Shown here piece after piece: positions 30,060-38,924 of a DNA stretch of 64,000 nt (positions are counted from its first letter, which is position 1; the number at the start of each line of letters is the position of its first letter). This stretch comes from Paenibacillus sp. J31TS4 (GTDB lineage: Bacteria; Bacillota; Bacilli; Paenibacillales; NBRC-103111): NCBI RefSeq assembly GCF_018403265.1, contig NZ_BOSI01000001.1:372001-436000 (forward strand). Reading direction: 5' to 3'. Under the pieces are notes generated by a model. The model did no database searches and had not been told where the DNA came from. It saw only the letters and a list, made by a program, of their open reading frames with translations. The position numbers and the translations under genes are program-made.

Positions 30060-30392
30060 TTACCGACAGCGAGGGCCGAATCCGCATCGGCCGGCACAGA
30101 AGCCACCGCATCGCCCGGCACAAAAGCCACCGCATCGCCCGGCACAAAAACCGCCGCAAACTCCAGCGCAAAAACCGCCGCAAACTCCAGCGCAAAAACC
30201 GCCACAGAACCCAGCGCAAAAACCGCCGCAAACCCCAGCGCAGAAGCCGATACCGACACAGAGCCGGGAAGGATCAGACGGGTTGAAGCCTTGATCGGCT
30301 GTGTACGGGTTCTGCTGGTTCCAAGGCGTCATCTCCCCGACCTGAAACTGGGAGACGCTCAAGTGTTGAAGATCATTTTGTGGTTGCATCAT
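30060..30392 (-). CDS. hcaA: Thiazole RiPP precursor peptide, heterocycloanthracin/sonorensin-like
   Basis: 110 residues from ATG at 30392 behind TATGGAGGG. The leader is about residues 1-44 and rich in Gln and Asn (LSVSQFQVGEMTPWNQQ). The core (45-110) is built of seven 8-residue units FCAGxCGG with x = V, F, V, V, R, R, R, then GPRCR. Sixteen cysteines are present; fourteen of them (C51-C103) fall exactly every fourth residue, and the core has no Ser or Thr. The peptide would thus yield a Gly-rich polythiazole. It is directly upstream of the maturation genes. No cleavage motif such as GG or GA is obvious at the leader-core border. Confidence 0.9.
   Translation of the reverse strand: MMQPQNDLQHLSVSQFQVGEMTPWNQQNPYTADQGFNPSDPSRLCVGIGFCAGVCGGFCAGFCGGFCAGVCGGFCAGVCGGFCAGRCGGFCAGRCGGFCAGRCGFGPRCR
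30078..30245. repeat. Seven tandem 24-bp coding repeats in precursor gene
   Basis: Each unit encodes Phe-Cys-Ala-Gly-x-Cys-Gly-Gly (last Gly is Phe in the final unit). Units fall in two DNA subtypes, those with an Arg codon at the variable position (30078-30149) and those with Val or Phe (30150-30245), suggesting stepwise duplication. Confidence 0.85.
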
Positions 30393-30545
30393 AAGGAAAA
30401 CCCTCCATAAATCATGGTTTCGAGCACTTGCATGCTTTCAATATATGGAGGAAATCCGCACTTGTTACTGACGCAAGCGCCCATTTAGTAGGCCAAGGCC
30501 CAGATCAACCGATTCAAGGCCTGCGAACGCTTCTCCGTCGACAAA

Positions 30546-30577
30546 CAAAAAAGCACCTCCGCTGCTGCGGCAGGTGC
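30546..30577 (-). terminator. Terminator of aspartase gene
   Basis: GCACCT/AGGTGC outer stem with an inner CGC/GCG pair, followed on the minus strand by TTTTTTGTTTG. It separates the aspartase gene from the TOMM precursor promoter region (30393-30545), which shows no clear sigma-A promoter. Confidence 0.8.
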
Positions 30578-30596
30578 CAATGTGTATAAGCTTCTA

Positions 30597-32033
30597 TTAT
30601 TGACGATCGAGCAGCGCTTTGCCCGCAATGCCCGGATGGGTCATCTCATACGGATTCAGAATCAGGTCGAGCTCCTCCTCGGTGAGGACGTTGTACTCGA
30701 GGCAAAGCTCGCGGACCGATTTGCCGGACAGGATCGCTTCTCTTGCGATGCGCGCAGCCGTCTCGTAGCCCAGATGCGGATTCAACGCCGTGATGATGCC
30801 GACGCTGTTGTCCACGTACGATTTGCAGCGCTCCACGTTCGCTTGAATGCCTTCTACGCAGTACTCGCGGAAGACCCGGAACGCTTGGTTCATCATGCTG
30901 AGCGATTGCAGCAGGTTGAAGAAGAGCACCGGCTCCATGACGTTCAGCTCGAATTGACCCGCCTCGGAGGCCAGACAAATCGTATGGTCGTTGCCAATCA
31001 CCTGGAAAGCCACCTGGTTGATGAGCTCGGCCATGACCGGGTTCACTTTGCCCGGCATGATCGACGAACCCGGCTGCCGCGCCGGCAGATTAATCTCCCC
31101 GAAGCCCGCACGCGGACCGGAAGCCATCATCCGCAGATCGTTTGCGATCTTGGACAGGTTCATCATGCAGACCTTGAGCGTAGCGGAAACCTCCGTATAG
31201 ACGTCGGTGTTCTGCGTGGCGTCGACCAGATTCTCGGCACTGACGAGCGGGAATCCGCTCTCGTCCGCGAGCAGCTCGGTTACCCGTTTGATATAGGCCG
31301 GATCGGCGTTTAGGCCGGTGCCCACTGCGGTCGCTCCCATATTCACTTCGTACAGATGCTCGCGCGTCCGCGAGATCCGCAGCTTGTCGCGGGTCAGGAC
31401 CCGGGCATACGCTTCGAATTCCTGGCCTAACCGGATCGGCACGGCGTCCTGCAGATGCGTGCGGCCCATTTTGATGACGGCGTCGAATTCCTTGGCCTTC
31501 GACTCGAAGGTGCCAATCAGCTCGTCCATCGTCGCAAGCAGCTGGTTCAGCAAGGACAGTGTCGCGATATGCATTGCGGTCGGGAACGCGTCGTTGGTCG
31601 ATTGCCCTTTATTGACGTGCGAGTTCGGACTGAGGGAGAAGTAATCGCCCTTTTCGCCGCCGAGAATCTCAATCGCCCGGTTCGCAATCACTTCGTTCGC
31701 ATTCATATTGATCGAGGTACCCGCACCGCCCTGGATTGGGTCCACAATAAACTGGTCGTGGAAGCCCCCGGCCAGAATCTCGTCCGCCGCTTGTACGATT
31801 GCTTCGCCAATGTTAGGCGGAATCTGGCGGACATGCATGTTGGCAAGCGCCGCACATTTTTTGACGATTGCCAGCGCCCGAATCAGCTCGGGGTGGATCC
31901 GATATCCCGTGATCGGGAAGTTCTCAGCCGCGCGCAGCGTTTGAATCCCGTAATAGGCCTCTTTCGGAATTTCCTTGCTTCCCAGAAAATCCTTTTCCAA
32001 CCGATACTCCATGGATTTGTTAGCGTTTTCCAT
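30597..32033 (-). CDS. aspA: Aspartate ammonia-lyase (aspartase)
   Basis: 478 residues, full length for the class II fumarase/aspartase superfamily. It interconverts L-aspartate with fumarate and ammonia in the cytoplasm. The superfamily signature GSSIMPGKVNPVMAE is near 321, with the flexible catalytic loop. The N-terminal block EKDFLGSKEIPKEAYYGIQTLRA and GRTHLQDAVPIRLGQEF support aspartase rather than fumarase. GAAGGAG precedes the ATG. A cre-like site lies 43-60 bp upstream, which suggests carbon catabolite control. It is monocistronic. Confidence 0.93.
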   Translation of the reverse strand: MENANKSMEYRLEKDFLGSKEIPKEAYYGIQTLRAAENFPITGYRIHPELIRALAIVKKCAALANMHVRQIPPNIGEAIVQAADEILAGGFHDQFIVDPIQGGAGTSINMNANEVIANRAIEILGGEKGDYFSLSPNSHVNKGQSTNDAFPTAMHIATLSLLNQLLATMDELIGTFESKAKEFDAVIKMGRTHLQDAVPIRLGQEFEAYARVLTRDKLRISRTREHLYEVNMGATAVGTGLNADPAYIKRVTELLADESGFPLVSAENLVDATQNTDVYTEVSATLKVCMMNLSKIANDLRMMASGPRAGFGEINLPARQPGSSIMPGKVNPVMAELINQVAFQVIGNDHTICLASEAGQFELNVMEPVLFFNLLQSLSMMNQAFRVFREYCVEGIQANVERCKSYVDNSVGIITALNPHLGYETAARIAREAILSGKSVRELCLEYNVLTEEELDLILNPYEMTHPGIAGKALLDRQ

Positions 32034-32075
32034 AATCTGTCGGCAACTCCTTCGTTTTAGCGAAATGTTCGACGG

Positions 32076-32095
32076 TCCGGCAAGCGCTTTCGTTA
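32076..32095 (-). promoter_or_regulatory. cre-like site upstream of aspartase gene
   Basis: On the minus strand the segment reads ACGAAAGCGCTTGCCGG, with the AAGCGCTT core of CcpA sites. Its distance to the start codon fits promoter-proximal repression. Confidence 0.45.
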
Positions 32096-32428
32096 CTACT
32101 CCGAACGGCCGGGAAGAGCTGCTTCCCTAGCATCCCAAGCAGCACTTGATAGTGCCTGACTCAGACTTTATTGGTCAACAAAAAAATGTCCCGCCCCTGA
32201 ATGCGCACAGCGTGCGCGGGCGAGATCGAACAAGAAAATCATACATCAAAGTGGACTTGCGGTCAACCACAGGTCAATTGGGGTTCGTTCGGTCGGCACA
32301 TCCGCGCGCAGGCTCTTTCGGTTCGGCAATTAAAGAGAACCCCGGCGTCTGATGACGCCGGGGTTCCGATCCCTTAGTGCCGTTCCGTTCTGAGCTGCCG
32401 TTCGAGAAGCTCCCACGCCAGAGATGTC
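32096..32428. other. Intergenic region with two hairpins
   Basis: No gene seen. A perfect 13-bp stem at 32337-32366 ends the secreted-protein gene. A second GC-rich structure at 32191-32225 contains GCGCAC/GTGCGC inside CCCGC/GCGGG and is followed on the minus strand by TTTTTTTG, so it is another leftward terminator without an obvious gene of its own. Confidence 0.5.
32337..32366 (-). terminator. Terminator of large secreted protein gene
   Basis: GAACCCCGGCGTC/GACGCCGGGGTTC stem with a TGAT loop, followed on the minus strand by TCTTTAATT. Confidence 0.8.
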
Positions 32429-35400
32429 TTAGGGAGTCCCGGACTTACCTGGAGGATTTCTAGGCTCCCCCGGATGATCCGGTCTACCCGGCTGCCCGGG
32501 TATTCCCGGATTCCCTGGCGCGCCCGGATTGCCCGGCTGCTCAGGCTTGCCTGCACCTGTGACAATCAGCTCCAGCGTGTTCGACTGTACACTTTGCCCG
32601 TCCAGCGTGATCGTCGCTGTTATCCGGACTTTTCCAGGCTTGTTGACACGTATCGACTCCCGAGTGACCGTTACGGCATCCGGATCGCTGACGGCAAAGC
32701 GGATATCTGCCCCCGCCAGCTCTCTCGTCCTTCGACCCTTCTCCAGAAGTCCCTCGATTGACAGTGGCAGCCGTGTCCCTGCGGCGAGCTTCGTCACAGG
32801 AACGGATAGCTCCGCACCTGTCAGCTTAAGAATGAGCGCGGGGTCCGTGTATTTGTAGAGCTTCGTCCCGTCCGCCGTGTACAGATAGAAGTGGCCGTAA
32901 TCGTCTTGGGCCACCTTCTGCGTCTTGGTGGCGAGCACCTCCACCTGCTTCGACTCCACGTCGACCTTGAAGAAATTCCCACCGACCGTCGCATAGAGAT
33001 TCCCGTCGGTTCCTGTCTCGAACGAGCCGTCGATCCAGCGGCCCGACGCGCTCGGGAACGCATCCTTGCTGAAGATCACCCGCTTCGTCTGCGGATCGAA
33101 TTGAAAGAGCGCTCCGTTCGCAAGTCCCCAGATCATCCCGTCCGGCCCGACATGCAGAGCCGTGATGGACTGCTTGCCCGGAACCGGAACGGTTTGGTAC
33201 ACCATCTCTTTCTTGTCGACGTCCCACATGAACAGGACGGCCTCCGCCGCCTTGGGTGTGCCGCCCTGGCCGCCGTGAATGGAGGTGCCGCCATACAGCA
33301 TGCCGTCCTTGTAAACGAGCGACAGAATGCTCTGGTCCGGAACCAGATTCCAGTAAATCTCGGGTTCCGTCCGGGTGTTCACGTCATAGACGGCCAGCGC
33401 GCCGCCAAGCAGCGCGTTCTTCGGCACCGTCCCAACGAACAGCTTGCCTCGATCGTCCGCTCCCGCCATGGCGAACGGCCGGTCCTGCAGCGTATAGCCG
33501 GGAATCTGTTCATTCTTGGACATGGTAAAGATTTGCACCGGGTTCAGCTTGTCGGAATTGTCCCGGTTCCACGGCTTCGCCAGATCGTATTCATAGATCT
33601 TAGCATCCGGATAGATGCCGAAGTACATCTTGTTCCCCACGACCGTCATGCCTTCCGACTGGCTGATTCCGTTCAGATACATGCTGGTTCCGGACGTCGG
33701 CGTATGAACGCCAACGTTGCCGGCCAAGTAACCGGTTGTGTAGATTTTGCCGTCCGGCCCTTTCCCGATATCGTGAATTTTGATCGGCTCGGCGGGGAGC
33801 GCAACATCCGTCAGCTTGACGTTGCCGGTCGCCAGGTTATACTTAAACATCTTGCCTCCGTTACCGGACAAGCCGACCAGGCTGTAACCGGGGAAGCCTT
33901 CCTCCTGGAGCTCCAAGTATCCGTAGGCGATTGCCGCGCCGTCTATGCTCACGCCGAGCGAACGGTACGTATCCTTGTCCAGATCATACTCGAACATCTT
34001 GCCATTGACGCCTGCATAATACAGCTTGTTTGCGATCGGAGACTTCGGGGACACGCCTCGCGAATAGTTGATGAGCGAATAGCCTTGTTCCCCCGTATCT
34101 CCGTTCGTCAGCAGCACTTCGGCGCCCGTGCGCGCATCGAGCACGAACGTCTCGAAGCTGTTGTTGGCCTCCTTGCGGGCAAACAGCTTGCCGCCCACCA
34201 AATTGAGGTCATAGACCGCAATGATGTTGCGGTATTTTTCCGGCAGAAGATCCTTCTTCGTTCCGGTGGCCATGTCGTATTCGACCAGTCTGGGCTGGTT
34301 GCCGACACCGGCATAGATCTTGTTTGTTTCGGGATCGACCACCGTGACGCGCACCCAGCGTTCTCCCGAGTTCTGGACGGCCATCGTGCCAAAATCGGTG
34401 AACTTGTCGGTAGCCGGATCATATTCGTAAATACTGCCGGTCGAATACGTGCCCCCGTACATTTTGCCGTCTTTGCCGGTATCCATCGGATACAGCACCG
34501 CGTCTTTCGAGGCGAGCGGATGTCCGAGATTCTTCATCTCGCCGGTGGACGGAATGTACCGGTACAGGAGACCGAGATTGTAGGCGCCGAGATAGACGGA
34601 GCCGTCGGAGGACACCTTGACCGACCAGGCGCCTTCCGTATTCGGCAGCGGCTGGCTCGCGATCACCTGCTCCGTACTGACGTCTATGACGGTGAAGATG
34701 GACGGCGAGCCCTGCACGACCGTATAGAGAACGTCGCGCCCGTCGCCGTATTTGCCCAGATCGCCTCTCATGATCGTCGCTTTTCGAACCTGCACGCCGA
34801 GATCCTGCGCGACATTTTCGATCGCGTTGACCGGAACCGGTTCTTCAGCCACAATGTGGTCCCCTCTGACCAGCTTGACGTCGTCCACGTAATAGGTAAA
34901 CGTTTTCGTTGGGCTTCCTGCGAACAGGATAGCGGCATAGCGGGCCTCCGAGGGAACCTCGGCCTTGACCGCGTTCGTAAACCAGGAGCCGGTCGGTTCC
35001 GCCTTGATGCTGTACTGCTGCTTGTTCAAATACCGGCCGTCCGCGTCAAAGTAACGGACATACATATCGGCAGAACCGTATTCGACAAATGTCCGTGCCA
35101 TCGCCGTATACGTCATTCCCGGCTCGACCGGAATCAGGTCGCTGATGACGTTCAAATATTTGCCGGGCGTATTCTGCAGCTTCAAGCTGTGCGTGCCTAC
35201 CGCGAACTTTTCATCCGTCACAGAGAAGGAGGGAGCATCCGCCGCGGCGTTGACAGGCTGCCAGCCCGGAATCTTGCCGCCCACGGTCTCCTGCTCGAAC
35301 CCGCCGTTCGGAATCGCCTTCATCAGGCTAATGTTATCCAGGTAAAGCTGGTAAGTCTTCTTCATGCCGGAGATCATCGCCACTTTAGCTTTTTTGCCAC

Positions 35401-36919
35401 CGGGCTGCACCTGGAATGTCCCTTCGGCCAGCTCCCACTTGCCGTCCGCCGAGCCGGCCAGCTTGTTTACATAGAGATGGAAGGCGGAGCCGGTAGGCCC
35501 GGGGATCTGTCTGCCCGCCTCGTCGTACACATAGACATAGAAGCCCTCCAAGCTGCCCGCCTGCAGCAGCACGCTGGAGGTAAGCGAATAGACGGCACCC
35601 TCCTCGACGTCGATGAGATCGCTCTCCACGTTCACGGCGGGGCCGACATTCGCCTCGTTCTCGATGTATAAGCTGCTCTGCCCTTCATAAGCGGTCGTCC
35701 GGCTTACGCTAACTTTTCCGGACTTGACCGTCCAGCCGGGAATGGCACCATCCGCTGCCGGCTCTTCGAACCCGGCATTTCGGAGGAACCGCTGCGGCTC
35801 GGAGACTTGAGGCGGCTCCTCCTGCTTGGTTCCCAGGACGAATACCTCTTCCGCAAGCCGTACGTTATCCCAATAGCTGATCCCGGTCGCCGCCTTGCCG
35901 GATACGGCCACTACCGAGACGGCAGCCGCATCTGCGGGTGCGGAAGCGGTAACCGATAGGGACTGCCAGCGGCCGGCCGGTCCGCTCGTAAAGTTCGGAT
36001 CATGAACGGCGATGCCGCCTTCCGATGTCGGGATCAAGGTTCCGTTAGCCCGATAGAACCTTGCCTGCAGTTGGACGGAGCCGCTGTCCAGATAGACGTC
36101 CGCCGTTACCGTATAGGATGCTAGAGGCGTGACGGCACTTTTCGAGCTTTCCGCCGCGAAATTGACGGTATCGCGGTCCGTCAGCTGCAGACTTGCGGTT
36201 CCAGCCACATAGGTTGCCCGGGAGACGGACAGCCCCCCGTTATTCCCCGTGCCCAGGATCAGGTTCCATCCGGGCACGCCCGCATCGGCTGCCGGCTCTT
36301 CGAACCCTCCGTTCGCCACGGGCAGCTGGCGCACGAACGTCACGTCGTCCCAGTAGGCGATTCCTTTCTTGCTCTTCCCGGTCACGAGGACGATAGAAGC
36401 GGTGGCCGCTCCAGCGGGTGCCGCCGCTTCGACGAAGAGAGGCTGCCATTGGTTAAGCGGACCTTCCTGGTAGAGCGGACTCGCTTCCACAATTCCTCCC
36501 GACGCCAGAAGCTTGTCGGCGCTGTCGTAAAACCGGAGCTGCATATTCACCGCGCCGCCCTCCAAGTAGAAATAAGCGCCAGCGCGGTAGTTCTCCCCTG
36601 TCTTAACGGGCATTCGGACGCTTTCGGCGCCGAAGCTTGTAGTCGTATCGCGGTCGTCCAGCATCAGGCTGCCGCTTCCGCCGCGGCTGACTGTCTTGGA
36701 TAAGCCGACGGTTCCTGTTTTTCCAGTCCCCAAATTTTGCGTCCAGCCGGGGATAAGGCCTGACGACAAGGGCTGCTCGAACCCCGGGTTTAGCAAGGCC
36801 GGAACAGGCACCATCCCTCCTTCCGCCGCCTGGACGAATGGCATACCTGCAAACATGGAAAGAGTTAGACACCAGCACAAGAAGACTAGCAATGCTCTAG
36901 GCAGAACCAACTTTCGCAC
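32429..36919 (-). CDS. Large secreted carbohydrate-binding / beta-propeller protein with Gly-Pro tail
   Basis: 1496 residues. A signal peptide (MRKLVLPRALLVFLCWCLT to VQAAEG) is followed by four related CBM4/9-like jelly-roll modules, each opening with NxGFEx and PGW (about 43-195, 203-350, 382-535, 540-690). A long repeated propeller region (about 700-1390) has recurring YxxDxxT and DGKxYxGT motifs (GKDGKMYGGTYSTGSIYEYDP). A Big-like domain is near 1395-1455, then a 39-residue collagen-like tail rich in PGxPG. An extracellular polysaccharide-binding or lyase-like role is inferred; no catalytic residue was identified. A cre-like AAAGCGCTTT lies about 130 bp upstream. The gene is unlinked to obvious sugar-uptake genes. 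Confidence 0.85.
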   Translation of the reverse strand: MRKLVLPRALLVFLCWCLTLSMFAGMPFVQAAEGGMVPVPALLNPGFEQPLSSGLIPGWTQNLGTGKTGTVGLSKTVSRGGSGSLMLDDRDTTTSFGAESVRMPVKTGENYRAGAYFYLEGGAVNMQLRFYDSADKLLASGGIVEASPLYQEGPLNQWQPLFVEAAAPAGAATASIVLVTGKSKKGIAYWDDVTFVRQLPVANGGFEEPAADAGVPGWNLILGTGNNGGLSVSRATYVAGTASLQLTDRDTVNFAAESSKSAVTPLASYTVTADVYLDSGSVQLQARFYRANGTLIPTSEGGIAVHDPNFTSGPAGRWQSLSVTASAPADAAAVSVVAVSGKAATGISYWDNVRLAEEVFVLGTKQEEPPQVSEPQRFLRNAGFEEPAADGAIPGWTVKSGKVSVSRTTAYEGQSSLYIENEANVGPAVNVESDLIDVEEGAVYSLTSSVLLQAGSLEGFYVYVYDEAGRQIPGPTGSAFHLYVNKLAGSADGKWELAEGTFQVQPGGKKAKVAMISGMKKTYQLYLDNISLMKAIPNGGFEQETVGGKIPGWQPVNAAADAPSFSVTDEKFAVGTHSLKLQNTPGKYLNVISDLIPVEPGMTYTAMARTFVEYGSADMYVRYFDADGRYLNKQQYSIKAEPTGSWFTNAVKAEVPSEARYAAILFAGSPTKTFTYYVDDVKLVRGDHIVAEEPVPVNAIENVAQDLGVQVRKATIMRGDLGKYGDGRDVLYTVVQGSPSIFTVIDVSTEQVIASQPLPNTEGAWSVKVSSDGSVYLGAYNLGLLYRYIPSTGEMKNLGHPLASKDAVLYPMDTGKDGKMYGGTYSTGSIYEYDPATDKFTDFGTMAVQNSGERWVRVTVVDPETNKIYAGVGNQPRLVEYDMATGTKKDLLPEKYRNIIAVYDLNLVGGKLFARKEANNSFETFVLDARTGAEVLLTNGDTGEQGYSLINYSRGVSPKSPIANKLYYAGVNGKMFEYDLDKDTYRSLGVSIDGAAIAYGYLELQEEGFPGYSLVGLSGNGGKMFKYNLATGNVKLTDVALPAEPIKIHDIGKGPDGKIYTTGYLAGNVGVHTPTSGTSMYLNGISQSEGMTVVGNKMYFGIYPDAKIYEYDLAKPWNRDNSDKLNPVQIFTMSKNEQIPGYTLQDRPFAMAGADDRGKLFVGTVPKNALLGGALAVYDVNTRTEPEIYWNLVPDQSILSLVYKDGMLYGGTSIHGGQGGTPKAAEAVLFMWDVDKKEMVYQTVPVPGKQSITALHVGPDGMIWGLANGALFQFDPQTKRVIFSKDAFPSASGRWIDGSFETGTDGNLYATVGGNFFKVDVESKQVEVLATKTQKVAQDDYGHFYLYTADGTKLYKYTDPALILKLTGAELSVPVTKLAAGTRLPLSIEGLLEKGRRTRELAGADIRFAVSDPDAVTVTRESIRVNKPGKVRITATITLDGQSVQSNTLELIVTGAGKPEQPGNPGAPGNPGIPGQPGRPDHPGEPRNPPGKSGTP

Positions 36920-37232
36920 GGAGACGCCTCCTTATCTCGATTCAATTTTCCTGGACCAGTTCACCCGCCGCATCGATTGTTTCCCCGTCCCCCTTCATCG
37001 ATAGGAGGTTCCCACCTCTCTTCTGAATAGTTTCGAAGTTCGAATGAAAGCGCTTTTTTGCAAGCTTACTATATCACAGATGAACGGATATAGACAGGAC
37101 TTATACCTGTCTTTATCTCACTTTCGTCCTTAAGTCTCAAGTCGAGAACGAATTTCCCTTGCATGCTCCCTTCCACTGGATAAGGAGCAATAATGTTGCA
37201 CAACCTTTTCCATAATTGGAGGTGAACATGAC
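36920..37232. promoter_or_regulatory. Divergent promoter region with operator-like repeats
   Basis: AAAGCGCTTT (37047-37056) is a cre/LacI-type palindrome for the leftward secreted-protein gene. AGACAGG (37092-37098) and CCTGTCT (37106-37112) form a 7-bp dyad with a 7-bp spacer that could be an operator for either gene. No clear general-stress sigma promoter was found for the rightward ydaP-like gene. Confidence 0.5.
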
Positions 37233-38924
37233 ATGATGAGCTCGAAACCGAAAAACAGTGCGGCACCCGTACCGGTCCCCAAGCTGCCTGCTTCCGCTAC
37301 GGTGGCAGACGTTATTCTGGAGCAGCTTCGTCTGTGGGGGGTCCAGCGGATTTACGGAGTCGTCGGGGACGCCATCTTTGGACTTCTGGACGCACTTGCC
37401 AAGCAAGAAGCCATTTCGTTCATCGCGGTCAAGCACGAGTCCGTCGCGGCTATGATGGCTTCGGCGGAGGCTAAGTTAACCGGCCGCTTGGCAGTATGCG
37501 CCTCCCAAATGGGACCGGGTCTCGCCAATCTGATCAACGGGCTGGGGGACGCCTATCTGGACAATGCCCCAGTTCTCGCCATCACCGGTCAAGCGCCGCT
37601 TGCCAAGATCGGCACGTCCTATAAGCAGTTCATCCATCAGCAGCAGCTGGTCGGACCTGTCTCGTCCTCGAGCGAATTGGTCGTTCATCCGGAGGCGGTT
37701 GTCGATTCCTTGACGCAGGCCATGAGTACGTCTCTTCTGCAGCAGACCGTTACGCATTTGTCTATCCCGCAAGACGTGTTCCTCCAGACAGCAGCGGGTC
37801 CGCCCCGGGCCCAACCGATGATGCCCGTTCCTTGCGCCGCGCCCGATGCCGTCCTGCAAGCGGTGCAGATCATGCAATCCGCCAAGCGGCCTGTCATGCT
37901 GGTCGGCAGCCGAGTCCGAGTAGACTCGGACGTGCTGCAAGCAATGGCGGACGCATGGGGCTGTGCCATCGTGATGAGCTATGGCGCGATCGGCCTCGTC
38001 CCCGATTCGCATCCTTCTTTGTTACATGGACTTGGAGAGGGCGGGAATCCCCATCTCGATGCGCTGTTCCCGCAAGCCGACGTCGTCCTGGCCATCGAGA
38101 CGTCTTGGTGGCCGAAAAGCTTGGCTCCGGCTAACGCCAGGATTATTCAGCTTGCCAAGCGGCCGGGAAGCATCGGAGGTTCGGTTCCCGCGGATCTTGC
38201 CATCGTTGGGGAGGCGGCGGCTCTTCTTCCAGACTGGTTGGAGGAGATGAAGCAGTCGTATAAGCCCAATCCCGCTTGGCTGGAGCAGATCCGCAAGTGT
38301 AAACAAGCATGGTCCGTACAGCGGGAAAGCGAGTGTCGGCCATCGGCCTCGCCTCTTGCTCCTGCGAGGATTATTAAGAGCCTAGAGCAATCTATTGCGA
38401 GTGACGCCGTCATTGCCTTGGATGAAGGAAATTCCACCCTCTGGTTCCTCCGCTCTTTCCGGGCCTCCTCTCAGCGCATCGTCCTCTCCGAACACTGGCG
38501 GACGATGGGATTCGGGCTGCCTGCGGCCATGGCGGCCAAGCTGTGCTTTCCGAACAAGCAAGTGGTCTGCATAACGGGCGACGGCGGATTAGGTATGGTG
38601 CTGGCCGACCTGCTGACAGCCGCGAGGTACCGATTGCCGATCCTTGTTGTTGTTTTCAACAATGGAGCGCTTCAGATGGAACGAGACAAAATGATCAAAA
38701 AAGGGCTGCAGCCGGAAGGAACCGAGCTGACCAACCCCGATTTCGCCAAAGTAGCAGAAGGCTGCGGCTGGACGTCCTTCCGGGTGGAAACGCTCGACCA
38801 ATTGGAACAGGCCCTTGCACGATGGAGTTCCGGCGGTGAACCGATTTTGCTGGACGTGGCGACCGCATCCATTCCCCATCCGGATTTCACGAATGAACGA
38901 GAGGAGCAACTTCACAATGGCTAA
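37233..38924 (+). CDS. Thiamine-diphosphate enzyme, pyruvate oxidase-like (YdaP type)
   Basis: 563 residues. Three-domain TPP-enzyme architecture: the PYR domain (GVQRIYGVVGDAIFGLLDAL, with the glutamate in KHESVAAMMASAEAKL), a central FAD or nucleotide-binding domain, and a PP domain with the GDG-x-NN cofactor motif (ITGDGGLGMVLADLL to VVVFNNGALQM). It resembles Bacillus YdaP and pyruvate oxidases that form acetate or acetyl phosphate, more than acetolactate synthase. It begins at the second ATG after GGAGG because the first is followed by a stop. It overlaps the next gene by 8 bp. Confidence 0.85.
   Translation: MMSSKPKNSAAPVPVPKLPASATVADVILEQLRLWGVQRIYGVVGDAIFGLLDALAKQEAISFIAVKHESVAAMMASAEAKLTGRLAVCASQMGPGLANLINGLGDAYLDNAPVLAITGQAPLAKIGTSYKQFIHQQQLVGPVSSSSELVVHPEAVVDSLTQAMSTSLLQQTVTHLSIPQDVFLQTAAGPPRAQPMMPVPCAAPDAVLQAVQIMQSAKRPVMLVGSRVRVDSDVLQAMADAWGCAIVMSYGAIGLVPDSHPSLLHGLGEGGNPHLDALFPQADVVLAIETSWWPKSLAPANARIIQLAKRPGSIGGSVPADLAIVGEAAALLPDWLEEMKQSYKPNPAWLEQIRKCKQAWSVQRESECRPSASPLAPARIIKSLEQSIASDAVIALDEGNSTLWFLRSFRASSQRIVLSEHWRTMGFGLPAAMAAKLCFPNKQVVCITGDGGLGMVLADLLTAARYRLPILVVVFNNGALQMERDKMIKKGLQPEGTELTNPDFAKVAEGCGWTSFRVETLDQLEQALARWSSGGEPILLDVATASIPHPDFTNEREEQLHNG

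Noticed and set aside
30078..30245. Direct repeats that could suggest a CRISPR array
   Set aside because: Units are contiguous 24-bp coding repeats without spacers and encode the RiPP core.
32891..35671. Rightward open frame of 926 codons
   Set aside because: Shadow of the secreted propeller protein; long only because of GC-rich codon bias.
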